Source of the DNA: Actinomadura_C sp036008685
GTDB lineage: Bacteria > Actinomycetota > Actinomycetes > Streptosporangiales > Streptosporangiaceae
Reading direction: 5' to 3'
NCBI GenBank assembly: GCA_036008685.1
Contig: DASYNF010000033.1
Location: 4,724 to 68,723, forward strand
DNA length: 64,000 nucleotides
Shown: piece after piece, positions 54,932 through 63,999 of the stretch
Position numbering within the stretch: position 1 is the first letter of the stretch
How the letters are laid out: the number at the start of each line of letters is the position of its first letter
Notes under the pieces: model-generated
The model's input: only the letters and a program-made list of their open reading frames with translations
Database searches by the model: none
What the model was told of the DNA's origin: nothing
Position numbers and translations under genes: made by a program

Positions 54932-57418
54932 CTAACGGGTGAGGACGCAGAGCAGAGAGCAGGCGGTCGCGGATGAGGGCTTCGTGACCGTTCGCGGTGT
55001 GCCGGGGGGTGCGTTCGCGGGTGTGAAGGACGCGGTCACGGTGTTCTTCAGTGGCAGGACCAGCAGGTACGTGGAGCAGTAGACCTGTCTGCTCTCGTTC
55101 GCCCGCAGGTCGAATGTGCCCGCGGCGCTCTCGCAGGACGGAGCGACATGGTCGTCCAGCGTCACGTTCGCGGCGTCGACAGGTCCGGCGTTGGTCACGG
55201 TTATCCGCCAGTAGGCGGTGCCGAGCAGGCCGAGCAGCCCCGTGGGACTGGTTTTGGCCCAGGGCCCCTTACCTCCGGGGCCGCAGTGGCCGGCGTGCGC
55301 CGACCCGCAGATCTCCTTGTTCACAGTGACCTTGGGACTGCAGCCGGAGCCAGGAGCGACCGGCAGATCGACCGTGTTGGAGGTGAGGTCGCCGGTGACG
55401 TCCGACCCCTTGGCGGTGTTGGACACCCCGGTGACCGTGCAGGTGTCGCTGATCTTCGTTTGGAAGCAGACCTGCGGAGAGTCGCCCAGGTAGCTGACGA
55501 CCAGACTCGGGCGGTTGTCGCCGGAAAAGTCGCTGCCGTTCTTCAGCACCAGGTGGGTCTCCACCTTGATGGCCGGATGAGCGCCGGCCGAGATCCCGGA
55601 CAGATCGACGGTCCCGTCCGGGGCGAAACCCGGGGTCGCGATCGTGGCCCCGCCAGGGTCGCTGACCGACACCGTGGAGGCGACCAGATCGACATTGGTC
55701 ACGTCGATGTTCTCCAGCCGCGCGTTCTGGTAGCCCTGCACGTGCCCGGTGCCGCCATCACAGTAGAACGACGACGGCTTCAGCGTCACCGCCGCCCCGC
55801 TGCGCACGCAGGGGGACTTGCCATTGGCGGGATCGAAGGCGAAGAGCACCCCGGCGTCACCGAGTCCCAGCATGCACTCGGTCGTCGCGTCGTAGGCGTA
55901 GCCGTAGTCGCGTGTGGCACCGCCGTTCACGCCGGGATGCGTGGCCGGAGCCGGGAACCCGGCGCAGGGAGCGGCGGCGGTCCAGTCGTAGCAGACCGTC
56001 GCCCCCGCAACGTTCCCTCCCCAGATCGGGAAGTAGCTGTGCGTATGCCCGTCTGCCCCACGGAAGGTCTCGGGGTTGAACGTCAGCAGAGCCCCGGGCA
56101 GAGAGCCGAACCCGGACGGTGCCGCGAGCGATGAGCCATCGACCGCATAGCACTTTGTCTGCGGCGCGCTGCCCCCGGTGGTGGTGGCGCACACCCCTAC
56201 CGCGTCGCCCGCGGTGTTGTACGCGGGGTAGGCGTTGTAGGTGTAGTAGCCGGCGGCCGCGATGGCGAGTGGCGTGCTCCAGCCGGCACAGGACCCGTGG
56301 GTGCCGGGGTCGAAGCAGCCGAGCGCCGGCGGATGGGACCCGCTGGAGGAGTTCAGCGGTGAGGACGAGGCGAAGACCTTGCCGCCGGCGACGGCCATCG
56401 CCCCCAGGAAGTCGTTGTGGCCCGCGCCCGGCTGGTCGTTGTCGGCCGGGACGATGGGGGCGTAGGGCTGTCCGGCACACGGAGTGCGGGAGGCCATGGA
56501 GAGGCACACCACCTGGCCGGTGGTGGCGACCCCGTACAGGTCCCCGCCGGCCCTCACCAGCCCGGCGAGGCCGTTGACGCTCGACGGTGAGCCGCCTCTG
56601 CTCGTCAGGGGAAAGAACCCGCAGTTGGCACGTGCTCCCAGGTCGAGGCAGCCCACCCCGACCGCCTGGCCGGTGACCGCCGCGTAGTAGACCACGCCGG
56701 GCCGGTCGGGGTCGAAGACGTACTGCGGGGTCAGCGTGGTCGCGATGTCGGCCGTGGACCCCGACCCGAGCGGGCCCGGGGTGATGTTCAACGGCTTGGG
56801 CCATGGCCCGCCGGAGCACAACTGCCCGGTGGTCAGATCGGTGCATACGAGCACCGGGGCCGGGACCCTGGAGTGGTGATAGGTGTTCCAGGCTTCGACC
56901 CTGCCCGCCGCGCGATACAGGATCGGGCTGAAGCCGTCCCCACCGGTCGGGGTGTTGACCGACCGCAACGGCGGCAGCAGCGCCGCTCCGAGGTTCGTGC
57001 CCCCCTGACGCGCGGAGGGGTTGCTCGCCCGCACCGCCGTCGTGGCACCGCCGGTATCGCCGTCCTGGAACGTGGTCCCGTCCGTCGACCATGACGGGGT
57101 CCATCCCGGCGGGACCTTGAGGGAGCCGGGCTCGTACGTCTGTGCGCTCGAAGCCCCGTTGATCGGGTCGGTGATGGTCGCCGGCGCCGGGCCGGCGGAG
57201 CCGTTGCCGGTGTGTTCGACGACCCAGTTGATCACATCGCCGTGACCGGCCGGGCCGGCACCCGGATGGGTCACGTTCTGTGCGCTCTTCTTCAGGACCG
57301 ACGCCTCGGCCGCGGGCGCGGCCGTGCTGGACATCCCGATCATTGCTCCGGCGAGGAGCAGGCCGGCGGTCGTTAATGACAACGTCCGCACAGCGCCCGA
57401 GTGAATGGCTCTCCGCAT
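54932..57418 (-). CDS. Large secreted surface protein with DUF11-like C-terminal region
   Basis: 828 residues. Signal peptide (TLSLTTAGLLLAGAMIGM), then a long beta-rich region with regularly spaced cysteines (LVCTDLTTGQLCSGGPWP, VGCLDLGARANCGFFP, VVCLSMASRTPCAG, LGCFDPGTHGSCAG), a repeated CxD...C pattern that suggests propeller blades each closed by a disulfide. The C-terminal part (WRITVTNAGPVDAANVTLDD) is DUF11/CARDB-like. There is no LPXTG or membrane anchor, so it is either released or held by other means. ATG at 57418 has AAAGAG upstream; ATG 57442 is possible. Confidence 0.78.
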   Translation of the reverse strand: MRRAIHSGAVRTLSLTTAGLLLAGAMIGMSSTAAPAAEASVLKKSAQNVTHPGAGPAGHGDVINWVVEHTGNGSAGPAPATITDPINGASSAQTYEPGSLKVPPGWTPSWSTDGTTFQDGDTGGATTAVRASNPSARQGGTNLGAALLPPLRSVNTPTGGDGFSPILYRAAGRVEAWNTYHHSRVPAPVLVCTDLTTGQLCSGGPWPKPLNITPGPLGSGSTADIATTLTPQYVFDPDRPGVVYYAAVTGQAVGVGCLDLGARANCGFFPLTSRGGSPSSVNGLAGLVRAGGDLYGVATTGQVVCLSMASRTPCAGQPYAPIVPADNDQPGAGHNDFLGAMAVAGGKVFASSSPLNSSSGSHPPALGCFDPGTHGSCAGWSTPLAIAAAGYYTYNAYPAYNTAGDAVGVCATTTGGSAPQTKCYAVDGSSLAAPSGFGSLPGALLTFNPETFRGADGHTHSYFPIWGGNVAGATVCYDWTAAAPCAGFPAPATHPGVNGGATRDYGYAYDATTECMLGLGDAGVLFAFDPANGKSPCVRSGAAVTLKPSSFYCDGGTGHVQGYQNARLENIDVTNVDLVASTVSVSDPGGATIATPGFAPDGTVDLSGISAGAHPAIKVETHLVLKNGSDFSGDNRPSLVVSYLGDSPQVCFQTKISDTCTVTGVSNTAKGSDVTGDLTSNTVDLPVAPGSGCSPKVTVNKEICGSAHAGHCGPGGKGPWAKTSPTGLLGLLGTAYWRITVTNAGPVDAANVTLDDHVAPSCESAAGTFDLRANESRQVYCSTYLLVLPLKNTVTASFTPANAPPGTPRTVTKPSSATACSLLCVLTR

Positions 57419-57442
57419 TTGCAGCTCTTTCTTTTCTCTCAT

Positions 57443-58163
57443 GGCGGGGATCCGCCCATGAACCGAACAAGGACCACCTGATCGCTGCGGTTGTTCAACG
57501 CCGGAAGGCGCAGGTAGCCCCCTGTTCCGCCTGCGGTGACCCAAAGACCCGGCCCCTTCGCCCCGTATTCGGATCCGGCCGAAATTCGTAAAGAGCCAAA
57601 ATAGGATGTGCAGGCATTCCGGGACTTTAAGGAAATGTCCTGCCTTGGGGACTATCCATGAAGGACAGGTTCCCCTTCCCCGCACCTGGCCGACGGTCCG
57701 GCGGCGAGCGTAAGGCCTGGTCACTCGCCCGATCGGCCGTGGTGACCGCGCCGCGCCGGTGGGCCCCGCCATGGCCGTGAGCGGTCACCTGACCGATAGT
57801 GGTAACTCCGGAGGGCGCACGGACGTGCTATGGAGTTCACGGCCGCATCCCCCAACGGTCGCGTCATCCGCGGGTTCCCTGCCGGCCGCGGACGTGCGGA
57901 CCTACTTCCTGCTGATGGGCCTGTTCGTCTTCCTGTGCGTCCCACTCATCGTGCGCGGATCCGCCGTACCGGCGTGGGCGGCCGGGGTGCGCGTGTGATG
58001 CGCTCCCTGGTCGGGTACGCGGCCGGCGCGACATGGAGCCTCGATGAAGAGTCGAAACGGCAACGAGGAATGGAAAAGGGCCCGGATGGCATTTCTGGCC
58101 GATCCGGGCTTCCTGGTCGAGATCGCCGACGATGACAGGGGATCCGGTCGTACAGAAGCGAAA
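57443..58163. other. Long non-coding region upstream of the surface protein
   Basis: About 720 bp without a well-supported gene. At 57612-57645 AGGCA and TGCCT enclose GGAC and GTCC, a nested hairpin about 190 bp upstream of the surface protein, in a locally AT-rich stretch. A short frame at 57771-57998 is listed separately. The surface-gene promoter must lie here. Confidence 0.45.
57771..57998 (+). CDS. Small possible membrane protein
   Basis: 75 codons from ATG 57771. The second half reads YFLLMGLFVFLCVPLIV, a convincing membrane helix, after a polar N-terminus. No good ribosome site is visible and I recognise no family, so it may be spurious. Confidence 0.3.
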   Translation: MAVSGHLTDSGNSGGRTDVLWSSRPHPPTVASSAGSLPAADVRTYFLLMGLFVFLCVPLIVRGSAVPAWAAGVRV

Positions 58164-58200
58164 CCCCGGATGAGCGGGCGTGTCCGCCGCTCATCCGGGG
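58164..58200 (-). terminator. 14-bp perfect hairpin with T-tract on minus strand
   Basis: CCCCGGATGAGCGG (58164-58177) and CCGCTCATCCGGGG (58187-58200). On the minus strand it is followed by TTTCGC, a short T-tract, and lies 67 bp after the COG4705 stop. Confidence 0.82.
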
Positions 58201-58267
58201 CCTACGGATCAAGGTCCGGCGCACCGGGAGGCCGAAGTCGCGAGATGACCGTCCCGCGACCCCCCGC

Positions 58268-59077
58268 TCAGCGCACGGCTTCGGGCTCGGGAGCCGTCGC
58301 GTCCTTCTTGGTGACGGAGAGGTAGATGACGACGACCAGGATCGTGATGAGGAAGAGCGCGCTCGTGACGACCGTCCCCAGACCGAGGCCACCGTCACCG
58401 TGAGCCTGCGAGAGGTAGTCGCCGAGCGAGGCGCCGAGCGGGCGGGTCAGGATGTAGGCGATCCAGAAGGCCAGGACCGCGTTGAGCTTGAGGACGGTAT
58501 GGGCCAGGGCGACGATCGCGATGAGTGCCGCGAATATGACCGCCGACAGCCAGTAGCCCAGGTTCACCTTCTCCGCCGTCAGGTCACCGGCCGCGGTGCC
58601 CAGGGCGAAGGTGAACAGGATGGCCAGCCAGTAGAAGCCTTCCCGCCGGGTCGTGTAGATCGTGTGAATGGACAGGGTCTTCTCACTCGCGAACCACGCC
58701 GCGAAGGTCACCGCGAGAGCGACGGCGAAGATGACGGTGGTCGACTCCAGGGCGATGCCGAAGTTGTCCGTCAGGTTGTCGGTGATCAACGTGCCGACGA
58801 CACTGATCAGAACCACCGAGAGCCAGTAGGCCCCGGGCACGTACTTCCTGGTCCTGAACTGGAAGATCAGCGAAATGATCAGAAGGACACCCATGATGCC
58901 GGTCGTGCCGGTCAAGCCCAGGTGCAGGTTCGTGTTGAGGAAGTCCGCCGCGGTCTCGCCGACCGTGGTGGCCAAGATCTTGATGACCCAGAAGAAGATG
59001 GTGACTTCAGGGACCTTGTTCAACATCTGGCGGCGGCCTGGGGCGGCGGTCGTCTCCCGCTGCGCGTTCATGGTCAT
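58268..59077 (-). CDS. COG4705-type multi-pass membrane protein
   Basis: 269 residues with eight or nine hydrophobic segments. MLNKVPEVTIFFWVIKILAT and TVGETAADFL at the start, and WIAYILTRPLGASLGDYLSQ near the end, are the family hallmarks: two related halves with GETAADFL and GTAAGDLTAE. The paired acidic helices suggest a cation transporter; activity is unproven. ATG at 59077 (MTMN) or 59071; ribosome site weak. Confidence 0.85.
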   Translation of the reverse strand: MTMNAQRETTAAPGRRQMLNKVPEVTIFFWVIKILATTVGETAADFLNTNLHLGLTGTTGIMGVLLIISLIFQFRTRKYVPGAYWLSVVLISVVGTLITDNLTDNFGIALESTTVIFAVALAVTFAAWFASEKTLSIHTIYTTRREGFYWLAILFTFALGTAAGDLTAEKVNLGYWLSAVIFAALIAIVALAHTVLKLNAVLAFWIAYILTRPLGASLGDYLSQAHGDGGLGLGTVVTSALFLITILVVVIYLSVTKKDATAPEPEAVR

Positions 59078-59182
59078 GTGGCGCGAGTGTTCCAGGGACA
59101 ACCTCAACGCCAGGCTAACGTCAGGGCAGGCCCGCGCTTACCTGGTGCCAGGGAGCCGGCCAGAGTCGTGTCCGAGGTCGGG

Positions 59183-59437
59183 TCAGAAATTCACGCCTCG
59201 GCCACCCCGTATGGGGAACAGCCGGGCGGACACGACCAGAGCGAAGTTCAGCAGCAGTGTGTGCGGTTCGTTGCTGCCTTGCTCGGCGACCAGGAGCCGG
59301 GTCACCATTCCCTCCTGCATCCAGGAGATCATCTCGTCTTCGGTGGGCGGCTCACCATGCAAGAGGAGTTTCCAGTCGGTCGTCTGACCGACCACACGCA
59401 GATGAAGCTCGCCCGTGGGCTTTGAATCGCTCATCAT
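59183..59437 (-). CDS. Small protein of unknown function
   Basis: 84 residues, soluble, beta-rich start (ELHLRVVGQTTDWKLLLHGE) and a hydrophobic strand near the end. ATG at 59437 has AAGGAG 8 nt upstream, a strong site, so it is likely real. No family recognised. It lies 105 bp past the start of the COG4705 gene on the same strand. Confidence 0.6.
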   Translation of the reverse strand: MMSDSKPTGELHLRVVGQTTDWKLLLHGEPPTEDEMISWMQEGMVTRLLVAEQGSNEPHTLLLNFALVVSARLFPIRGGRGVNF

Positions 59438-59691
59438 CGACCCGGCTCCTTGCGGACGAAGGAGCATCGCCCGGCGACTACCACCCTACGGCCCCACCGG
59501 CCGGTCGTTCCTCTGTGAATCGCGGATTACGGCGCCAGGGGATGAGGCACCGGAGACGGACGCGGCCGCGATTCCCGAAGACGGTCAGGTGAAGTCGACC
59601 CGGAGATGGGACGCGCTCGGCTGATGACCTTCCCGACGATCCATATGATTACACTCAGTAGTCACATGGAATCGCTTCGGGAGGAGGTACT

Positions 59692-60858
59692 GTGGCCGCT
59701 CCGCGAGCGACCGCACGCGAGACCCGGCGCCGGCCGGGCGTTCTGCGAGGGTTGGTGAAGGCCGTGCGGTGCCTGACCACCCCGTTGATGCCCGATGACT
59801 ATCTGGGTTTGCTGAACCCGCTCTGGTCCGCCGGCGAACTGCGCGGCCGGATCGAGGCCGTACACCTGGAGACCGCGGACGCGGCGACCATCGTGATCCG
59901 TCCGGGTCATAGGTGGACTGGCCATAAACCGGGGCAATGGGTCCGGATCGGACTGGACATCGAAGGAAGACGTCACTGGCGCACGTATTCGCTGTCCTCC
60001 GCTCCGCAACGCCCTGACGGCCGCATCACCATCACCGTCAAAGCCGTCCCGGACGGTCTCGTCTCCCGCCATCTCGTACGGCGGGCGACGCCCGGGACCA
60101 TCGTCTCCCTGAGCCGGCCGGAGGGAGAGTTCGTGCTCCCCGATCCGCCACCGCCGCGCCTGCTGTTCCTGACGGCCGGCAGCGGCATCACACCGGTGAT
60201 GGCGATGCTGCGCGGCCTGACCGAGGCGGCCGCAGGGGGAACAGGACCCCGCGTGGCGGGGTTCGCTCCCGGCACGACCGGGCCCCTCGGTGAGCGCCCC
60301 GTCATGCCCGATGTGACGCTGGTGCACTCGGCGCCCACACCCGGCGACGTCATTTTCGGTGACGAGCTCCGGGACATGGCGGCGAGGTCGCCGAACCTGC
60401 GGCTGTTCGAGCGGCACACGCGGATCGAAGGACGCCTCAGGCCGGCGGATCTGCCCGTCCTCTGTCCGGACTGGGCGGATCGTCCCGCATGGGCCTGCGG
60501 TCCGGCCGGGATGCTCGAGGAGGTCACCGCCTACTGGGCCGGGTCGGCCGGTCGTCTGCACGTCGAGCACTTCCGCCCGGCGGTGCTGCCGGCCGGCGGC
60601 GACGGCGGACGTGTCCGCTTCGCCGAGAGCGGCCGGGAGGTGGAGGCCGACGGCGGCACGCCACTGCTGACCGTGGGTGAGGGCGCGGGTGTCCTCATGC
60701 CGAGCGGCTGCCGTATGGGCATCTGTTTCGGTTGCGTGGGTCGGCTCTCGTCGGGGCGGGTACGTGACCTGCGCACCGGCCGGGTCCACGGGGAAGAAGG
60801 CGACCTTGTTCAGACCTGCGTGTCGGCCGCCGCCGGCCCTGTCGAGATCGAGCTCTGA
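59692..60858 (+). CDS. Flavin oxidoreductase with C-terminal [2Fe-2S] ferredoxin domain
   Basis: 388 residues. FAD/FMN part with RTYSLSSAP, NAD part with FLTAGSGITPVMAML and a CGPAGM-type AWACGPAGMLEE, then a plant-type ferredoxin with CRMGICFGC and a final C in QTCVS (Cx4Cx2Cx(n)C). It passes electrons from NAD(P)H to a partner. The desaturase gene begins 24 bp downstream, so that is the likely acceptor. GTG at 59692 has GGAGG 5 nt upstream. Confidence 0.92.
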   Translation: MAAPRATARETRRRPGVLRGLVKAVRCLTTPLMPDDYLGLLNPLWSAGELRGRIEAVHLETADAATIVIRPGHRWTGHKPGQWVRIGLDIEGRRHWRTYSLSSAPQRPDGRITITVKAVPDGLVSRHLVRRATPGTIVSLSRPEGEFVLPDPPPPRLLFLTAGSGITPVMAMLRGLTEAAAGGTGPRVAGFAPGTTGPLGERPVMPDVTLVHSAPTPGDVIFGDELRDMAARSPNLRLFERHTRIEGRLRPADLPVLCPDWADRPAWACGPAGMLEEVTAYWAGSAGRLHVEHFRPAVLPAGGDGGRVRFAESGREVEADGGTPLLTVGEGAGVLMPSGCRMGICFGCVGRLSSGRVRDLRTGRVHGEEGDLVQTCVSAAAGPVEIEL

Positions 60859-60882
60859 GGAGGAGCTTTGAGGAGTACGACC

Positions 60883-61998
60883 ATGCCGGAAACAGCGCTT
60901 CCCAAGCCTGCCGACGTCGAGGAGTTCGGCCGCGAACTGGACAAGATCCGCGATGAGGTGACCGGAAGCCTCGGTGAGAAGGACGCGAACTACATCCGCG
61001 GCGTCATCGCGGCGCAGCGCAGGCTGGAACTGGCGGGCCGCGCCCTGCTCTTGGCGTCCTGGCTGCCGCCCGCCTGGGCCGCCGGGACCACGGCCCTGGC
61101 GACCGCGAAGATCCTCGAGAACATGGAGATCGGCCACAACGTCCTGCACGGGCAGTGGGACTGGATGCGCGATCCAAAGATCCATTCGACCACGTGGGAG
61201 TGGGACATCGCCTCCCCGGCCGCCCAGTGGAAGCACTCGCACAACTTCGTCCACCACACCTGGACCAACGTGCTGGGCAGGGACCGTGACATCGGCTACT
61301 CGGCCATGCGCGTCAGCCCTGAGCAACGCTGGCATCCGGTCTACCTCTTCCAGCCGCTCTACAACGCGCTGCTCGCGCTGTTCTTCGAGTACGGCATCGC
61401 GATCTACGACGCGGAGCTCGATCGCATACCGAACGGTGGCAAGGACCTCCAAGAGGCCTTGACCCAGCTGCGCGCCATCGCACGCAAGGCGGGACGCCAG
61501 ATCACCAAGGACTATGTGGCGTTCCCGCTGCTGGCCGGCCCTGGCTTCCTGCCCGTCCTGCTCGGCAACCTCACCGCCAACCTGGCCCGCAACGTGTGGG
61601 CGCACACCATCATCTTCTGCGGGCACTTCCCCGAGGGCGCCGAGTTCTTCACCGAGGAGCAGCTCGAGGACGAGAGCCGAGGGGAGTGGTATGTCCGCCA
61701 GCTGCTCGGCTCGTGCAACATCGACGGGGGGCGGCTCCTCCACCTCATGAGCGGCAACCTGAGCCACCAGATCGAGCATCACCTGTTCCCCGACCTGCCC
61801 AGCAACCGCTACGCCGAGATCGCCCCCCGGGTCCGCGCCCTGTGCGAGCGCTTCGGGCTCCCGTACACCTCGGGTTCGCTGGCGCGGCAGGCGGGCTCGG
61901 TCTGGAAACGGGTCCTGCGGCTGGCGCTGCCGGGGGGCGGACAAGGCGAGCCGGCGGGAGACCTGTCGCCGGCCGAGAGGCTCCGGGCCGTGGTCTGA
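60883..61998 (+). CDS. Membrane fatty-acid desaturase
   Basis: 371 residues. Three histidine boxes are present: HNVLH, HSHNFVHH and HQIEHH, which bind the di-iron centre, with hydrophobic segments between them. HQIEHH with Q in front is the front-end/acyl-lipid desaturase pattern. It should introduce a double bond in membrane acyl chains using the electron donor encoded upstream. ATG 60883 has AGGAG 7 nt upstream; TTG 60868 with its own GGAGG is the alternative. Confidence 0.92.
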   Translation: MPETALPKPADVEEFGRELDKIRDEVTGSLGEKDANYIRGVIAAQRRLELAGRALLLASWLPPAWAAGTTALATAKILENMEIGHNVLHGQWDWMRDPKIHSTTWEWDIASPAAQWKHSHNFVHHTWTNVLGRDRDIGYSAMRVSPEQRWHPVYLFQPLYNALLALFFEYGIAIYDAELDRIPNGGKDLQEALTQLRAIARKAGRQITKDYVAFPLLAGPGFLPVLLGNLTANLARNVWAHTIIFCGHFPEGAEFFTEEQLEDESRGEWYVRQLLGSCNIDGGRLLHLMSGNLSHQIEHHLFPDLPSNRYAEIAPRVRALCERFGLPYTSGSLARQAGSVWKRVLRLALPGGGQGEPAGDLSPAERLRAVV

Positions 61999-62026
61999 GG
62001 CCGGAACGGCGCGCCCGGCTCCGCGG

Positions 62027-62461
62027 TCACACGCGTGCGGACGTCCTGGCGACGCGACGAGGGCCCTGTGACCTTCTCGCGACCGGGGCCGGGTCGGATC
62101 GGATGGCCGCGGTCAGCGTGGGGTGGATGGTCAGGCCGCGGTCCAGGCCGGTGATGTGCAGGAGCTTCGTCATCTGTGGTCCGGGTGCGGCGAGGCAGAG
62201 GGGAGTGGCGTGGAGCCGGGCGCGGCGTTGCGTGCCGATGAGGACGGCGAGTCCGGAGGCGTCGCAGAAGGACACCCCGGAAAGGTCGATGATCAGCCGC
62301 TTGCCCAGTGCGGCGGCTGTGTTGAGGGCCTCGTTGAGCCGTTCGCGCAGGATGGGCGTGGTGGCGATGTCCAGCTCTCCGCGGAGCGCGACGATCTTAT
62401 GGCCGGGGTGCGCGGAGGCCTTCGGGTCCGTACGGGTGCCGAGGGGCGGGCCCAGGTTCAT
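62027..62461 (-). CDS. STAS-domain anti-sigma factor antagonist
   Basis: 144 residues. The STAS core KIVALRGELDIATTPILRER and LIIDLSGVSFCDASGLAVLI has the conserved serine phosphorylated by RsbW-type kinases (DASG). The last 30 residues are Arg/Pro-rich. ATG at 62461 follows GGAG. It could be a substrate of the phosphatase at 19262-21043 or of others. Confidence 0.9.
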   Translation of the reverse strand: MNLGPPLGTRTDPKASAHPGHKIVALRGELDIATTPILRERLNEALNTAAALGKRLIIDLSGVSFCDASGLAVLIGTQRRARLHATPLCLAAPGPQMTKLLHITGLDRGLTIHPTLTAAIRSDPAPVARRSQGPRRVARTSARV

Positions 62462-62938
62462 GGTTTCTCCGATATCGAAGGGCGCGGCCGGTCATGCCAG
62501 GGCGCGAAGGCCGGGACCGCGTCGACCGGTGGGACGGGGAGCGGTGGTAACGGCCGGCGGGTGATGATCCGATTCCGCGTCAAGGTCGCCGGCCCCATCC
62601 CGGCCCCCACGACAGGGCCGTAGTGGTGACACTCCGGGGGCGACGCCGACTCGATTGTCAACGTACGGAGAGTCCGCGGTAGTACTCACCTTACGCCCTG
62701 GAGACGATCGGCGCGCTGGGCCGCCTTGGTCACATGCGGGCACGCGGCCGCGACGGACCAGCGTCACCGCGGTGGCCGGCCTCGAGCGGTCCGGCGGTCG
62801 CCCGGCCGGGCGGATGGTGGCGCATGGGGAAGTTCCCGAAGGCCGCCCCGGCCGTGGACAAGATGGCCTCGGGCAGGTCGCGGGGGCCCTGGAAGAGGAC
62901 CTGTCCGCCGTGCCGTCTCCGAACAGAGGGTCCGCGCG
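62462..62938. other. Intergenic region with no firm gene
   Basis: 477 bp. A minus-strand open frame continues from inside the hydrolase gene to 62730 and reads QVLFQGPRDLPEAILSTAG, but has no start or ribosome site of its own. I do not call a gene. Confidence 0.45.
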
Positions 62939-63478
62939 TCAGCCGAGGCAGGCGGCGGCGGTGACGATCTCGGCTCGCATGTTGCTCTCCATCATGCGGA
63001 GTGCGGCCTCGCCCAGCCGGGGGTCGATGTGGGCCACGCCGTTCCGGGGGACCCTGATCTCGAAATGCCGTACGTAGGCGTCCAGCGCGGTGTAGAGCAC
63101 GCATTGTTCGGTCACCTGGCCGGTCAGGATGACCTTGCCGACGTTCTCCCGCTGCAGCACGTACTCCAGCGGGGTGCTGTAGAAACCGCTGTGCCTGACC
63201 TTCGCCAGGAACGGGCAGTCCTCCGGCGGCACGACCGGCTCCACCAGGTCGGGCCGGCAGCCTTTGAGCGCGTGTTCGACCATGTCATCGCGGGTGGCCG
63301 AGAAGTCGCCGTAGTTGTCGTTGACGTACAGCAACCGCACGTCCTCACGCTCGCGCGCCCGGCCGATCAGGTCCCGCAACGGCTCAATGATCTTTTCGAC
63401 GCCGGCCGTCAGCAGGTCCGCGTCCTCATGGTCGTAGGGGTTCATCATGTCGATCACGATCAGGGCGGTGGTGCTCAC
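62939..63478 (-). CDS. Isochorismatase-family cysteine hydrolase
   Basis: 179 residues. Catalytic triad D10 (LIVIDMMNPY), K93 (AKVRHSGFY) and C126 (TGQVTEQCV). The family hydrolyses amides or isochorismate-like substrates; the substrate here is unknown. GTG at 63478 has AGGTG upstream. The 3' end is at a region without a visible terminator. Confidence 0.9.
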   Translation of the reverse strand: MSTTALIVIDMMNPYDHEDADLLTAGVEKIIEPLRDLIGRAREREDVRLLYVNDNYGDFSATRDDMVEHALKGCRPDLVEPVVPPEDCPFLAKVRHSGFYSTPLEYVLQRENVGKVILTGQVTEQCVLYTALDAYVRHFEIRVPRNGVAHIDPRLGEAALRMMESNMRAEIVTAAACLG

Positions 63479-63691
63479 CTGTCGGCACCTGCCCCGTCGG
63501 AGTCGACTTAGTCCACCGCGTCACCGTGTCACGACGGTCCGCCTGCGGTGACACCATCCGGGACGTCGGCTCGATCGGCCGGGGGCCAGGGTGAGGACCG
63601 TGACACCAGGGTCGGCTCGGAGATCCGGTGAACCGGCCGCACCGGTCGTGCGTCCAAGGCTCTGAGGTGGGCCCCTTTTCTCGTCGGGGGG

Positions 63692-63832
63692 ATGGGCATG
63701 GGCATGCGCGCTCGACCGGCCGCCGCTCTCGCCGGAATCCCGCTCGTGGTCGCCGCCTGCGGAGGCCGGGTCCTGCTCGACGCCGGCGGCCGCCCGATCC
63801 GCCTCGGTGAGCACCGCCCCATCCCCGCGTGA
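63692..63832 (+). CDS. Possible small lipoprotein-like peptide
   Basis: 46 residues from ATG 63692 behind GGGGGG. RARPAAALAGIPLVVAACGG looks like a signal with a lipobox-like cysteine, followed by only 23 residues. Short length makes it uncertain. Confidence 0.3.
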   Translation: MGMGMRARPAAALAGIPLVVAACGGRVLLDAGGRPIRLGEHRPIPA

Positions 63833-63873
63833 CCGCCGCCGGATCCGGTGTACGTGCCCAATACATGCGAAAA

Positions 63874-63908
63874 CCCCGGGTGATCGGCGTTCCGCCGACC
63901 ATCCGGGG
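63874..63908 (-). terminator. 16-bp hairpin with T-tract after tRNA-Arg
   Basis: CCCCGGGTGATCGGCG (63874-63889) and CGCCGACCATCCGGGG (63893-63908) pair with two non-Watson-Crick positions, followed on the minus strand by TTTTCGCATG. It is 20 bp after the tRNA 3' end. Confidence 0.85.
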
Positions 63909-63927
63909 CTCGGATGATGATGCTGTG

Positions 63928-63999
63928 CGCCCCCTGCAGGATTCGAACCTGCGCCCTCGGCTCCGGAGGCCGATGCTCTATCCCCTGAGCTAAGGGGGC
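63928..63999 (-). tRNA. tRNA-Arg (CCG)
   Basis: A complete cloverleaf on the minus strand. The acceptor arms GCCCCCT and AGGGGGC pair, the anticodon loop CTCCGGA gives CCG (reading CGG), the T arm is GCAGG-TTCGAAT-CCTGC and the discriminator is G. CCA is not encoded. The gene ends one base from the window edge. Confidence 0.95.

Noticed and set aside
62730..63104. Minus-strand frame next to the cysteine hydrolase
   Set aside because: Parts look protein-like but it overlaps the hydrolase, has no start signal and no family match.
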